64,000 nucleotides of DNA from Apium graveolens (lineage: Eukaryota; Streptophyta; Magnoliopsida; Apiales; Apiaceae). The stretch lies in contig NC_133647.1 in NCBI RefSeq assembly GCF_009905375.1, positions 81,062,442-81,126,441 on the forward strand, written 5' to 3'. The notes beneath the pieces are model-generated. The model ran no database searches. It was not told the origin of the DNA and worked only from the letters and a program-made list of their open reading frames with translations. Position numbers and translations under genes: made by a program. Positions 35,080-48,508 of the stretch are shown here, one piece after another (positions within the stretch are counted from its first letter, which is position 1; each line of letters opens with the position of its first letter).

Positions 35080-38000
35080 TATAACACCCCCAAATCCGGG
35101 GTCGGGGATTCGGGTTGTCATGAGTTCAATTTCCCTTATCAATACTTAATCTTAATAGTCAACCAACTACTGGGTACTGTGACCCCACAATATACACACA
35201 CACCACAAGTTACAGTCTCAGAGATGAATACCAAAAATAACACAAGTCATTTTATTCCACAATTAAAAGTCATTACACCTCAAAAGGGTTTCTGAATAAA
35301 TTTACATATTCTTTGCCATTATTACAATTCATAATATACATAAGTCTGGTACATCAAAAGTTGAAAGCCTAGCCTATTTGTAGCTCCTACCTCAGCCACA
35401 ACGGCATCAACGCCTACAGGAAACTGCGGAATGTTTTCTATCCGCTCACGAATTGGGAGCTTGGTCCAGCTCATCTTGTCTATCTGTTGTCGTGTGATGA
35501 AAGAAGAAAGCAAGGGTGAGCAACAAGCCCACCGAAATAATATGTATAATAATTTACAATATATGAGCATTCTCATAGTACTCATGAAAGTCTTGGTCAA
35601 GAAGAAATGAACCAAGTTTGAAATCTTAATGCGACAAAGTCGCAAAATATTCAGTATATATATACATATATACTTCCCAAATCTTGGAAGTCCTCTTTCA
35701 TGCATAATACACACAGAGTTCCAGTATATAACTATATAAAATATCGTTACAAGGTGATCTCATATATCTAATCTTGTCTCAATGTTTTTCTGAAAATCTT
35801 TGTCATGCATAAGATAATCATTTACTAGATATACCTTGAAAAGATGAAGTTACAAGATACTCCAATATACTTATATCTTTTTCGAATACTACTTGAACTA
35901 CCACCGTTCAAGGTATAACCAGTTCAAAAGTTCATCACATAGATGAGACTACAAGATAAGACTTGAATAGATTCAATCTTTGAAATATTATTGAATGAAA
36001 TGAAGTTACGAGATACTTCATTAAGTCCCGATACATATATATCCATATATATCTCTCATACATTTCCTGAAAAACCTCTGTCATGTAAAGTATGAACAGA
36101 GTTGCAATATCTAATGAATTTGGAAGGAAAAGAATTTTGGCATAAACCTGATATCTTGCTGATCAGGCAAAGATACCAATAAGTAACCTTTTATACTAGT
36201 AGATGGATGAATTCCCCACTGGTCATCACCCTGGCCGCATTAGGACCTATGCTGGACTGCCACTCAGCCACTTACGCAATGATGGACTCCCATTGAGCCA
36301 CTTACACTTTCATGGACGCCCACTGAGCCCATGTTGCTTATGCCGACTCAAATAGATGGACTTACTTCCCGAACGTTGGGTAAGTAATCAATTCATTTAT
36401 CAAAACAGCAACCTCGTTGCGAATATAAAATACACCACAGAGCCGGATCCCTTAGATTTTTGAGCGAGTATTCAAGTCCCCTTCAAAAAGGAAGATCTTA
36501 AATTTGAAAACGAGTTTTGGGATCCGCTCTAACCTTTAAAAATCATTTTGAAGACTCGAAAACATTTTTAAGAATGTTTGGAGTAATGCTGATTTAATGA
36601 AATAAATCAGTCCTGATATATTAGAAAATATCTGTATATTATTATTTAAATATTATTCCCATAAAGGATAATCTCTATAAAAATAATTGAAGTAGAAGTT
36701 TTAAAACTCATACTTGAAATGAAAAATAAATAACCAAAGATATACTTATATGAAAGTACGATCTTTATTTGAATAATCGAAAATAAGTTTGATTATCGAA
36801 CATTATTCTTTAATAAAATAAAGAATATTATTTAATAAAATGAGCGGAGTCATAAGTCCTCGAATGAATATTCAAAATAATATTCATTAAATAAAATAAG
36901 CGGAGTCATAAGCCCTCGAATGTATATTCAAAATAATATTCATTAGATAAAATAAGCGGAGTCATAAGTCCTGAATGAATATTCAAAATAATGTTCATTA
37001 AATAAAATAAGCAGAGTCATAAGTCCTCGAATGAATATTCAAAATAATATTCATTAGATAAAAAGCGGAGTCATAAGTCCTCGAATGAATATTCAAAATA
37101 ATATTCATTAAATAAAATAAAGTTATCGAATAAACCTTATTCGATTAATAGTTTTGAAAACTATATTTGTATATATATATATATATTATACTCGGGAACA
37201 TCGACTCCCGGTTTAGAAATATGTTCACCTTTGGGTCCCCTATACTAAGGGTATACGCAACTACTGCTTATCTCTAGCATAGGTATTATGCAACTTATAA
37301 GCAATTGAATCAACAATTAGATATCAAGTTTACGAAACAGACATGCATATATACCATATCAGCATGCTCCAATATATCGCAAGATTTGCTAATAACAATC
37401 ATGCACTTATCACAAGATAATGCATATACATATATACATCACAACAACAGTATAACGGGTAGAAAACTTGCCTGAGTGCTCTGGGGTAGACTTAAGCTTA
37501 GAGTGGGTCCAGTAACCTATGAACAACAACATAAGCCGGAATTAAACCACGGTCGCTTAAGAAACTAGACTTTATCCACTTAGACCCTAATGTTCGCTTA
37601 TACGCTTAACGATTTGCGTTAATCGTTCGCACACCCTCGGCTCCACCAATTTTAATAAATTAATCGTTACGAATTTTAAGGTGAATCTTTCACGAGTACT
37701 CTACCAACTTCCTAATCTACCTTACATAATTGTTTCGTAATTCAATTAGTCTTTTAGAGGACTTAAACAAGGTCTCAAAGTAAAGCGAGGGGTAAAGATT
37801 CGTTCGCAAAATGCCGTTACTTAAAACGGTCGTTTCTCCTAAACCGTACATCGGAACCAAGCGATCCACATATCAAAACGAAGCTTACAACACGCTCTAG
37901 CTAAAAATGGCAATGTTACAGATTGTTTGTTAAGTTTTCTTTCTTGAACACTAAGAACAAGCAGTTGAATAAAAATGGGCATTACGACGACTATGTTTAC

Positions 38001-39154
38001 GCGATTACCAATGTTTAAACTACTCCAATTAACCACCAACCAACTCATAACCATCAATACAACAAAACTTCACCTAAACCATACCACATCAGTCCATAAC
38101 CTCCAAGTTTTTCAACTCAAACAACCACAATCAAAACCTATGAACTATAATCAAGCTTCAATTACCAAAACACTTCCAAATAAAACCAAACTACTAATAA
38201 TCATAATCCATGCTTCTCATTTCACAAAACCAACCATTAAACTTAATAACAAATAAATTAAAGGCTAGGTTTTGAAGTTTATACCTTCCTTGGGAGGTGT
38301 TAAGTTGCTAGGAAGCCTTAGGGAGCCTCCTACAAGCTTGATCTTGCTTATTTGGACAAGACTTGTGAACAAGAGTTGTAGGACATCTCAATACCTTTCC
38401 AACGAGCTATAGAACACAACATTTGAGTGAGAAATAAAGGAGATACAACAGTTTTAATGTGCTGGTTCTGTTTTGGCCGAGAGTAATGGAAATGGGGGAG
38501 GAAATGCTTTTGCTTTCTTGTGTTGGTGGAATAATGTGGTGGATAATGATGGGTTGTCTTGATATTTTGCTAGGTTAATAATAAACAAAGGAGTTAGTGG
38601 AAGATGATCTCACCATTTGCCATGTGTTGGTAATTTGTGGTGAGATGAGATCATCCCTAGTTAACTATATAATTAACTAGCCATTCCTTCCTAACTATCA
38701 CTTGGTTTCTTGTTTGATCAACCATGCACTTGCCTTGCCACTTGCAAAGGTATTTACAAGAGTCGTATTTCATTTCTTTGTCCGGTTATCACTCAATCTC
38801 GTTGATCGTTTGGTTAAATACCTTAATGGTTTTATTGATAAAATCTTCTTGGTATTTTTAATACCTAAATTAATTCTCCTTTATAATCCTTGAATTTAAA
38901 ATCCTTCATCTTAATATTAATTTCTTAAATCCCTTAATGTCTGGTGGAAATCTCGGGGAAAAATAAAAGTGCCTTTTTCGAAATCCGACGGCTTTTACAT
39001 ACACTTATTTTCTTTATGGAATATTAATACGATCTTAGAATTTCCATAACAGTACCCTATATATCGTGGTCTAATAATTTTTCTTAATCAGCATTGTCAG
39101 CAAAAGTTACTATTCATCCGGGTTTCAAAAATTTCAAAAATTGGGGTTATTACA
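35080..39154 (-). repeat. Gypsy-D LTR 2 (middle LTR, 4.08 kb)
   Basis: Same termini as LTR 1. At most sites where LTR 1 and LTR 3 differ it agrees with LTR 3 (for example the 55-bp segment near 35190, AAAGCCTAGCCTATTTG near 35365, and TTCTTGTTTG near 38706). It serves both internal regions. Confidence 0.9.
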
Positions 39155-42100
39155 GTCTCCCCTCCTTAAAAGGATTTCGTCCCGGAATCAAATGGAAAAC
39201 AGTTGGGGATGCTTTTCTAGCATTGTGCCTTCTAACTCTCAAGTCAATTTTCCACATAATGGTTCTACCACCAAACTCTGACTAGTTTGATAACCCTTCT
39301 CCTAAGCACTTGTCCTTTTTCGATCTATAACCCTTCCTGGTTGCTCCATATAGGTTACGTCTGGTTGCATGTCTATGCGCTCATACGCCCCTATTTGTCT
39401 GGCATCCGAATTACACTTCCTTAACATTGATACATGGAACACGTTATGAAGTTGCTACAGGTTCAGGGGTAGGGCTATCTCATATGCTAACTTCCCAATA
39501 CATCTTAATACCTCAAAGGGTCCAACAATTCGAGGGCTTAGCTTTCCTTTCTTTCCGAACATCATCCATCCTTTCCAAGGGAATACCTATAACTGCACTA
39601 GGTCCCCTACTTCCTACTCTTTGTCCTTTCGTGTCAAATCAACATACTTCTTATGTCCATCTTGGGCTACTACCAGCCGCCCTCTGATTAGATCTATTAT
39701 ATCCCTGGTCCTTTGGACCACTGCAGGTCCGAGCATCTAGCGCTCTGCAACTTCATCCTAACATAAGGGAGATCGACATTGTGTTCCCTCAAGGATCTCA
39801 TAAGGCGACATCTCTTTAATGACATATGATCTATTATCGTAAGAAAACTCAATCCGCGTTAAGTGATCATTCCAAATTCTTTCAAGTCTATTTCACAAAC
39901 TCTCATCATAGCTTCTAGCATTATAGCTTTTGCTTCTCAATACCCATTCTTTTCCAGTTCGTAATCGGTACTATCTTCCGTACAGAATACTATTCTAGAT
40001 ATACCTTTACTCGCTAGAGTTTTATAACCTTTTAATAATCGCGTCAACCTTAGTATCACGAACGCGTTAGAATAGGAATACCATCGTACTTGATACCACT
40101 TCATCTCTAGCTGCCATCATCTTCGAAAGCTTGGTCCTTCGTATAAAAGTAAAAGAATTTATTGAGAGATCATTATGATCATGAACACTTATTCTATTGC
40201 ATAGTTAGTACAGAAGGTGGCCAGCCTTTAGTACTTGACAAGCAATTAAACAACATGTGGTATCCTACTAGGCTTCTATCACACAGATAGATAGTCATTC
40301 GGCAATACCTCCCCTTCTGGAAGGGTTGTTCTTCTCAGCTTACATGAAATGAAAAGAAGAGAAAGGAACGAACTGAAGAGAATTGTATATATGAAAAAAA
40401 TACTGCCATAAAATATCTGGCTTGGAATGTACCTCTGAACTATAGAGGTTTGGCATAGGAGAACAAAATGTATACGTATATATATCAACATCAAGTATTA
40501 TAGCATCACATTCCACCTGCTTAAATATTTTTTCTATTCCGTCCATCATTCTATGGACCCATGCTCTTGCTCTAGCTTATACATAATCACCCTTGAAACT
40601 CCCTCGAGAACGAAAATCGAATCTGGGATTTCATTCTAGACCTCATCGTTACTAGAATCCATTTCTATACCACAACCTTCTTCGTATGGGTAATACTACT
40701 CTTTATTGATAAGAAGGAATAAATATATCATAGGTAAATGTTCGGCTTAGTCGGTCTATCATTAATAACTTATACATCACCACGACCCGATTAGTTGTAC
40801 TCAATCTCAACATCCATTCCAATACAACTCTCACGGTTGTAATCGGCTCATTACTCGCAGAATCATTGCTGCATTACTATAGTCCATCACGGACCTATTA
40901 TAGTCATTCATTTTCCATGAAATCTTAATATCTAACCATACAAAGTCCATAGCTATCGTATCCAATTTTTCTAAGGAGTCAACATGATCACCGTTCATGA
41001 TTCATGAAGAACACTCCTGAACTTGATGTACATATGACATGAAGCAGATAAAATTGCAGAAGAGTTTCAATGAAAGCAACGATATCAGGTTAATACCATT
41101 ATTAACCATATGTCTTTATTGGGAGACATGAAGCTCAAAGGTCCATTTAGTCCTTTCGTAACATGGTCCTGGCTTATCTCAAGATAGGCTAAGATAGATA
41201 GCCCGCTCACGGCGATTACATGAATTAAATCTTTACTAAACTACTATTACGGTTGAGTATCACACAATCATCAGAAGGAATGTCAATCTTTCAAACCATA
41301 ATACAACCTTCACAACTTTAACCATCGTCACTGTATTCCTCTGGCACGAGCGCCTATAATTGCTCTCTTACACTTAGAGTGTCGGCCACCTCTTTGGCCT
41401 TTCCTGATAGTAAAATTTCCTTACAATCAAGTCATTTTAACCACCTCCAACTAAATTTTCTACCTCATTTCAATCACTGCTTATGTGAAAATGCTTTTCT
41501 TAAGTCCTGGTGAGAAAAAAATCACCATTTTTCCATAAGTCATTGCCTTAGTCTTTAGATGTGAACATTGTCACGACTGACTCTCGATCATACTTAAGAC
41601 GTCTCTTACCTTGGGTCCTTCTCGTTTTCACCAATCTCGACCCTCATTGGGTCCATCTATACTTTCTTATGGTCCAACACGTGCCCGACCTGGCATTATT
41701 ATAATTATGTCATATTTCCTTTATCAAAATTTCTATTCTTGATAACTTTGAATATTACCTTTCTCCTTGTAAAACCTCTAAGGTTATCCTTAAATCCTTC
41801 ATCAGGTACACCCTAGGTACAGGGCATATCAAGATACCATTTACTAATACCAGAATCACTGTCTATATTGTTCTGAAAACTTTCTCCACTGATCTTTAAA
41901 GGTTGTTGTTGCCTTAGTCCTTCATTCCGTACTACCCAAACTCATAATGTCCCTATTAAGGGTGAAATGCCATCCTTTATGCATCCCCCCATGGTTCATC
42001 TCAAGCTATTGAGGTTATATCCTTAATTCCACCTTTAAAAAGGTACTTGCATCCTTACATGGATAAATCAAGTCATATATCCCTGATAAGGGTATCTTAT

Positions 42101-43263
42101 TCAATTATTCCCACCTCGATAGTATATGCCTAATTTCACAATAATATATATATTCAAAATGAAGTCAATCAATATGGCCTCCAAAAGATAACAACGGTTA
42201 TCCGTTTTTCTTGCCTGATTCAGTAATGATAACAGGGATGTTCTAGAAGATATTGGTCGTGTTCAACGTGAACTTTTTAGTTTTAACTACTCATTTACCT
42301 CTTTTATTTATCTCAACAGTCATCTCAATGTTGGGATATCTTTTATACCTGGTGTCCCCCTTTTTGGGTATCAATTCACATGCATTACTTACACTTCACA
42401 TTCTTGAAGGTCACTTCCTTCATCCAATTTCCTAATTTCTTACTTTCTTGTCTCCTCAGTCTATCTGCGTCTCATTATTTATCCTTCGAACTATCTCAAG
42501 GTTTCCTCGAATCGTCCCAACTTAAAGGGGATAAAATATATGTATCTCTTATGCCTTCAACCATCAACTTTAACTCATGGTGAATCACGCTCATCCTGAC
42601 GATTGCATACTTTTCTATTTCTATTGCTACGAGTCTTTAGGGTTTCCTCATACCCAACTCCCTTATCATTCCTCAAACTCTATTGCCTTTATATTCCTTT
42701 CCACTTCTGTTTTTTTTATTACAATCATTTCATGAACCCATTAATCATTAACTTCAAACATCACGTTGTTCTGGGATTCGTGTCCTCAGGACGAATCTTG
42801 CCAACTTTTACCACTTAGATTCATAATTCATCATACTCGTCCGCCTTGGTTCTGGCTCTAAAGCTTTTACACCCGAAAACAATAGACTGAACTTTAATCG
42901 GTTTATTATAACGTCTGGTCCCGTGTCTTTCTTGGCCTTTCACCAACGGGTGGCCTCTCTCTTAGGAAGGTAAGTGAAAAAAAACAGTCTTTTTTGCTTC
43001 GTCAATCATTTATAATCTCAAATGATTCCTATATTTCCTTTAGACAGGCTCTTGCCTCGATTGGGTCAACTTGTTCCTTGGAACACTGAGAGCTTATCAA
43101 CTTAAAGGTCCTGAAAGAATTTCCCACTACACTGTTTCCTCAGGGTGGTGGTTGGGGGGTAAAAGTATAAGTTCTGTTTATGCAGCTCTATGAATTGCCC
43201 CATAGGAGTACCGTCCTGGTTTCCCTATCTTGCTCGACTTCTGTTTTCTCGATATGAAATGTT
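39155..43263 (-). pseudogene. Gypsy-D internal 2: decayed integrase region
   Basis: Near-identical to 29716-33823, including the same stops and the same polypurine tract at its left end. No intact frame. Confidence 0.6.
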
Positions 43264-44090
43264 TCATCCTTCCCCCATAATCAAAGTTATCTTATACATT
43301 AAAATCCTTGTTTTCCATTTCATTATGTTATGGGCTCTTTCTTTCTTGATATGGATCTCTTCTCCAGTCATTGACTCTCTGCCTTCATTCATTACTTTTT
43401 CTTGGCACAACATGATCTTTTTCAATAATTCGGGATGTATTACAATCTCAAACAGTTTTTCAGTTCTGGCTCCGATTACCTTTACTTCTATTTCCATTTT
43501 CTCGAAATCTCTTATCAACTCTCCCAAAGACATTATCATCTTGAGTCTCTCCTTTCTACTAAGGGCATTAGCCACCATTTTGGCTTTCCCTGGATGATAA
43601 AGAATCTCATAATCGTAATCCTTGATTAGCTCTAACCACCTCCTCTGGCGCATGTTGAGCACTTTCTGCGTTAAAATGTACTAGAGCACTTATGGCTTGT
43701 GTAAATCTCGCACTTCTCTCCATACAAGTAGTGCCTCCAATCTTTAAGGCAAAACTATTGCCATGAGCCCAAGCTCATGGGTAGGATATCGGATTTTCAT
43801 ATTCCCTTAATTATCTTGACGCGTACGCGATTACCTTGTTGTGCTATATAAGAAGCACCCTAATTCCTTATGCGAAGCGTCAATACAAATCACAAAATCT
43901 CCTTTTCCATCCGGTAACGCCAACATAGGAGCCGTCACCAACCTTTGCTTCAGTTCTTGAAAGTTGTTCTCGCATTTCTCTGTCCATTCGAACTTCCCAG
44001 TCTTATGAGTAAGCCGCGTTAAAGGGGCTACTATCTTTACGAACTTGAACGAACGTCCGGTAGTGACCGACCAATCCTACCTCTAGTAGT
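43264..44090 (-). pseudogene. Gypsy-D internal 2: RT C-terminus and RNase H remnant
   Basis: Second copy of the RNase H remnant. 43264-43662 is open for 132 residues and keeps the standard [19 protein letters not shown], where copy 1 has LK for GK. The RT C-terminal segment lies at about 43800-44090. The same deletion toward gag is present. Confidence 0.82.
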
Positions 44091-44504
44091 TTCCCTAACC
44101 ATGGTTATCAATTCCTCAGTGGTCCTTTATTCATTCTTGTCAGGATCCCCCACAGGATCCTCCTCAGCAATAATCCCTTCTAAGACAACATCCTCAACCG
44201 CTACATCCTCAATATGAACATCATCCGGTCCCTTGTTAGGACGCTCTATCGGATCCACAATCTGATCCCCAATATGTAGTAAAACATCATCGCGATGTTG
44301 CTCCTCAACCTCAGGATTCGGAGTCCCGCTACCATATACGATAACGAACTACACTTCTATCACGATATTTATAAGGGTTCCCATAAGGGTTTTAACTGTC
44401 AGTACTACGTTAGGTAGTCCGACTATGAACTTGGCAAGAGTTCTTATTAACTTAGTGAACTTATTATTTTAACGTCACATCATCTCTGAGGTTTATAACG
44501 CTTA

Positions 44505-44516
44505 GCTCTGATACCA
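44505..44516 (-). other. Gypsy-D primer binding site, copy 2
   Basis: TGGTATCAGAGC on the minus strand, four bases from LTR 3. Confidence 0.88.
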
Positions 44517-44520
44517 TTTC

Positions 44521-47500
44521 TATAACACCCCCAAATCCGGGGTCGGGGATTCGGGTTGTCATGAGTTCCATTTCCCTTATCAATACTTAATCTTAATAGT
44601 CAACCAACTACTGAGTACTGTGACCCCACAATATACACACACACCACAAGTTATAGTCTCAAAGATGAATACCAAAAATAACACAAGTCATTTTATTCCA
44701 CAATTATAAGTCATTACACCTCAAAAGGGTTTCTGAATAAATTTACATATTCTTTGCCATTATTACAATTCATAATATACATAAGTCTGGTACATCAAAA
44801 GTTGAAAGCCTAGCCTATTTGTAGCTCCTACCTCAGCCACAACGGCATCAACGCCTACAGGAAACTGCGGAACGTTTCCTATCCGCTCACGAATTGGGAG
44901 CTTGGTCCTGCTCATCTTGTCTATCTGTTGTCATGTGATGAAAGAAGAAAGCAAGGGTGAGCAACAAGCCCACCGAAATAATATGTATAATAATTTACAA
45001 TATATGAGCATTCTCATAGTACTCATGAAAGTCTTGGTCAAGAAGAAATGAACCAAGTTTGAAATCTTAATGCGACAAAGTCGCAAAATATTCAGTATAT
45101 ATATACATATATACTTCCCAAATCTTGGAAGTCCTCTTCCATGCATGATACACACAGAGTTCCAGTATATAACTATATAAAATATCATTATAAGGTGATC
45201 TCATATATCTAATCTTGTCTCAATATTTTTCTGAAAATCTTTGTCATGCATAAGATAATCATTTACTAGATATACCTTGAAAAGATGAAGTTACAAGATA
45301 CTCCAATATACTTATATCTTTTTCGAATACTACTTGAACTACCACCGTTCAAGGTATAACCAGTTCAAAAGTTCATCACATAGATGAGACTACAAGATAA
45401 GACTTGAATAGATTCAATCTTTGAAATATTATTGAATGAAATGAAGTTACGAGATACTTTATTAAGTCCCGATACATATATATCCATATATATCTCTCAT
45501 ACATTTCCTGAAAAACCTCTGTCATGTAAAGTATGAACAGAGTTGCAATATCTAATGAATTTGGAAGGAAAAGAATTTTGGCATAAACCTGATATCTTGC
45601 TGATCAGGCAAAGATACCAATAAGTAACCTTTTCTACTAGTAGATGGACGAATTCCCCACTGGTCATCACCCTGGCCGCATTAGGACCTATGCTGGACTG
45701 CCACTCAGCCACTTACGCATTGATGGACTCCCACTGAGCCACTTACACTTTCATGGACGCCCACTGAGCCCATGTTGCTTATGCCGACTCAAATAGATGG
45801 ACTTACTTCCCGAACGTTGGGTAAGTAATCAATTCATTTATCAAAATAGCAACCTCGTTGCGAATATAAAATACACCACAGAGCCGGATCCCTTAGATTT
45901 TTGAGCGAGTATTCAAGTCCCCTTCAAAAAGGAAGATCTTAAATTTGAAAACGAGTTTTGGGATCCGCTCTAACCTTTAAAAATCATTTTGAAGACTCGA
46001 AAACATTTTTAAGAATGTTTGGAGTAATGCTGATTTAATGAAATAAATCAGTCCTGATATATTAGAAAATATCTGAATATTATTATTTAAATATTATTTC
46101 CATAAAGGATAATCTCTATAAAAATAATTGAAGTAGAAGTTTTAAAACTCATACTTGAAATGAATAATAAATAACCAAAGATATACTTATACGAAAGTAC
46201 GATCTTTATTTGAATAATCGAAAATAAGTTTGATTATCGAACATTATTCTTTAATAAAATAAAGAATATTATTTAATAAAATGAGCGGAGTCATAAGTCC
46301 TCGAATGAATATTCAAAATAATATTCATTAAATAAAATAAGCGGAGTCATAAGCGCTCGAATGTATATTCAAAATAATATTCATTAGATAAAATAAGCGG
46401 AGTCATAAGTCCTGAATGAATATTCAAAATAATGTTCATTAAATAAAATAAGCAGAGTCATAAGTCCTCGAATGAATATTCAAAATAATATTCATTAGAT
46501 AAAAAGCGGAATCATAAGTCCTCGAATGAATATTCAAAATAATATTCATTAAATAAAATAAAGTTATCGAATAAACCTTATTCGATTAATAGTTTTGAAA
46601 ACTATATCTGTATATATATATATATATATATATATACTCCCGGTTTAGAAATATGTTCACCTTTGGGTCCCCTATACTAAGGGTATACACAACTACTGCT
46701 TATCTCTAGCATAGGTATTATGCAACTTATAAGAAATTGAATCAACAATTAGATATCAAGATTACGAAACAGACATGCATATATACCATATCAGCATGCT
46801 CCAATATATCGCAAGATTTTCTAATAACAATCATGCACTTATCACAAGATAATGCATATACATATATACATCACAACAACAGTAGAACGGGTAGAAAACT
46901 TGCCTGAGTGCTCCGGGGTAGACTTAAGCTTAGAGTGGGTCCAGTAACCTATGAACAACAACATAAGCCGGAATTAAACCACGGTCGCTTAAGAAACTAG
47001 ACTTTATCCACTTAGACCCTAATGTTCGCTTATACGCTTAACGATTTGCGTTAATCATTCGCACACCCTCGGCTCCACCAATTTTAATAAATTAATCGTT
47101 ACGAATTTTAAGGTGAATCTTTCGCGAGTACTCTACCAACTTCCTAATCCACCTTACATAATTGTTTCGTAATTCAATTAGTCTTTTAGGGGACTTAAAC
47201 AAGGTCTCAAAGTAAAGCGAGGGGTAAATTAAAACGAAGCTTACGACACGCTCTAGCTAAACATGGCAATGTTACAGATTGTATGTTAAGTTTTCTTTCT
47301 TGAACACTAAGAACAAGCAGTTGAATAAAAATGGGCATTACGACGGCTATGTTTACGCGATTACCAATGTTTAAACTACTCCAATTAACCACCAACCAAC
47401 TCATAACCATCAATACAACAAAACTTCACCTAAACCATACCACATCAGTCCATAACCTCCAAGTTTTTCAACTCAAACAACCACAATCAAGACCTATGAA

Positions 47501-48503
47501 CTATAATCAAGCTTCAATTACCAAAACACTTCCAAATCAAACCAAACTACTAATAATCACAATCCATGCTTCTCATTTCACAAAACCAACCATTAAACTT
47601 AATAACAAATAAATTAAAGGCTAGGTTTTGAAGTTTATACCTTCCTTGGGAGGTGTTAAGTTGCTAGGAAGCCTTAGGGAGCCTCCTACAAGGTTGATCT
47701 TGCTTATTTGGACAAGACTTGTGAACAAGAGTTGTAGGCCATCTCAATACCTTTCCAACGAGCTATAGAACACAACATTTGAGTGAGAAATAAAGGAGAT
47801 ACAACAGTTTTAATGTGCTGGTTCTGTTTTGGCCGAGAGTAATGGAAATGGGGGAGGAAATGCTTTTGCTTTCTTGTGTTGGTGGAATAATGTGGTGATT
47901 AATGATGGGTTGTCTTGATATTTTGCTAGGTTAATAATAAACAAAGGAGTTAGTGGAAGATGATCTCACCATTTGCCATGTGTTGGTGATTTGTGGTGAG
48001 ATGTGATCATCCCTAGTTAACTATATAATTAACTAGCCATTCCTTCCTAACTATCACTTGGTTTCTTGTTTGATCAACCATGCACTTGCCTTGCCACTTG
48101 CAAAGGTATTTACAAGAGTCGTTATTCATTTCTTTGTCCGGTTATCACTCAATCTCGTTGATCGTTTGGTTAAATACCTTAATGGTTTTATTGATAAAAT
48201 CTTCTTGGTATTTTTAATACCTAAATTAATTCTCCTTTATAATCCTTGAATTTAAAATCCTTCATCTTAATATTAATTTCTTAAATCCCTTAATGTCTGG
48301 TGGAAATCTCGGGGAAAAATAAAAGTGCCCTTTTTCCAAATCCGACGGCTTTTACATACACTTATTTTCTTTATGGAATATTAATACGATCTTAGAATTT
48401 CCATAACAGTACCCTATATATCGTGGTTTGATAATTTTTCTTAATCAGCAAAAGTTACTATTCATCCGGGTTTCAAAAATTTCCAAAAATTGGGGTTATT
48501 ACA
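44521..48503 (-). repeat. Gypsy-D LTR 3 (3.98 kb)
   Basis: Shorter than the others mainly through a deletion of about 80 bp at about 47228 and losses near the TA tract (46636) and at about 48449, where a CAGCA direct repeat collapsed. Confidence 0.9.
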
Positions 48504-48508
48504 GTGAT
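48504..48508. repeat. Right 5-bp target duplication of Gypsy-D
   Basis: GTGAT, matching 25666-25670. Confidence 0.8.

Larger units (their letters stand above)
25671..48503 (-). mobile_element. Gypsy-D tandem array: LTR-internal-LTR-internal-LTR
   Basis: Three long LTRs (25671-29715, 35080-39154, 44521-48503) alternate with two internal regions (29716-35079 and 39155-44520) in one orientation. The only target duplication is GTGAT at the two outer edges, so the array occupies a single insertion site. The two internals share the same losses: neither has gag, protease or the RT N-terminus, and both keep RT C-terminus and RNase H traces. Unequal recombination between LTRs of one inserted copy, or insertion of a tandem product, would both explain this. 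It lies inside Gypsy-E. Confidence 0.9.
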
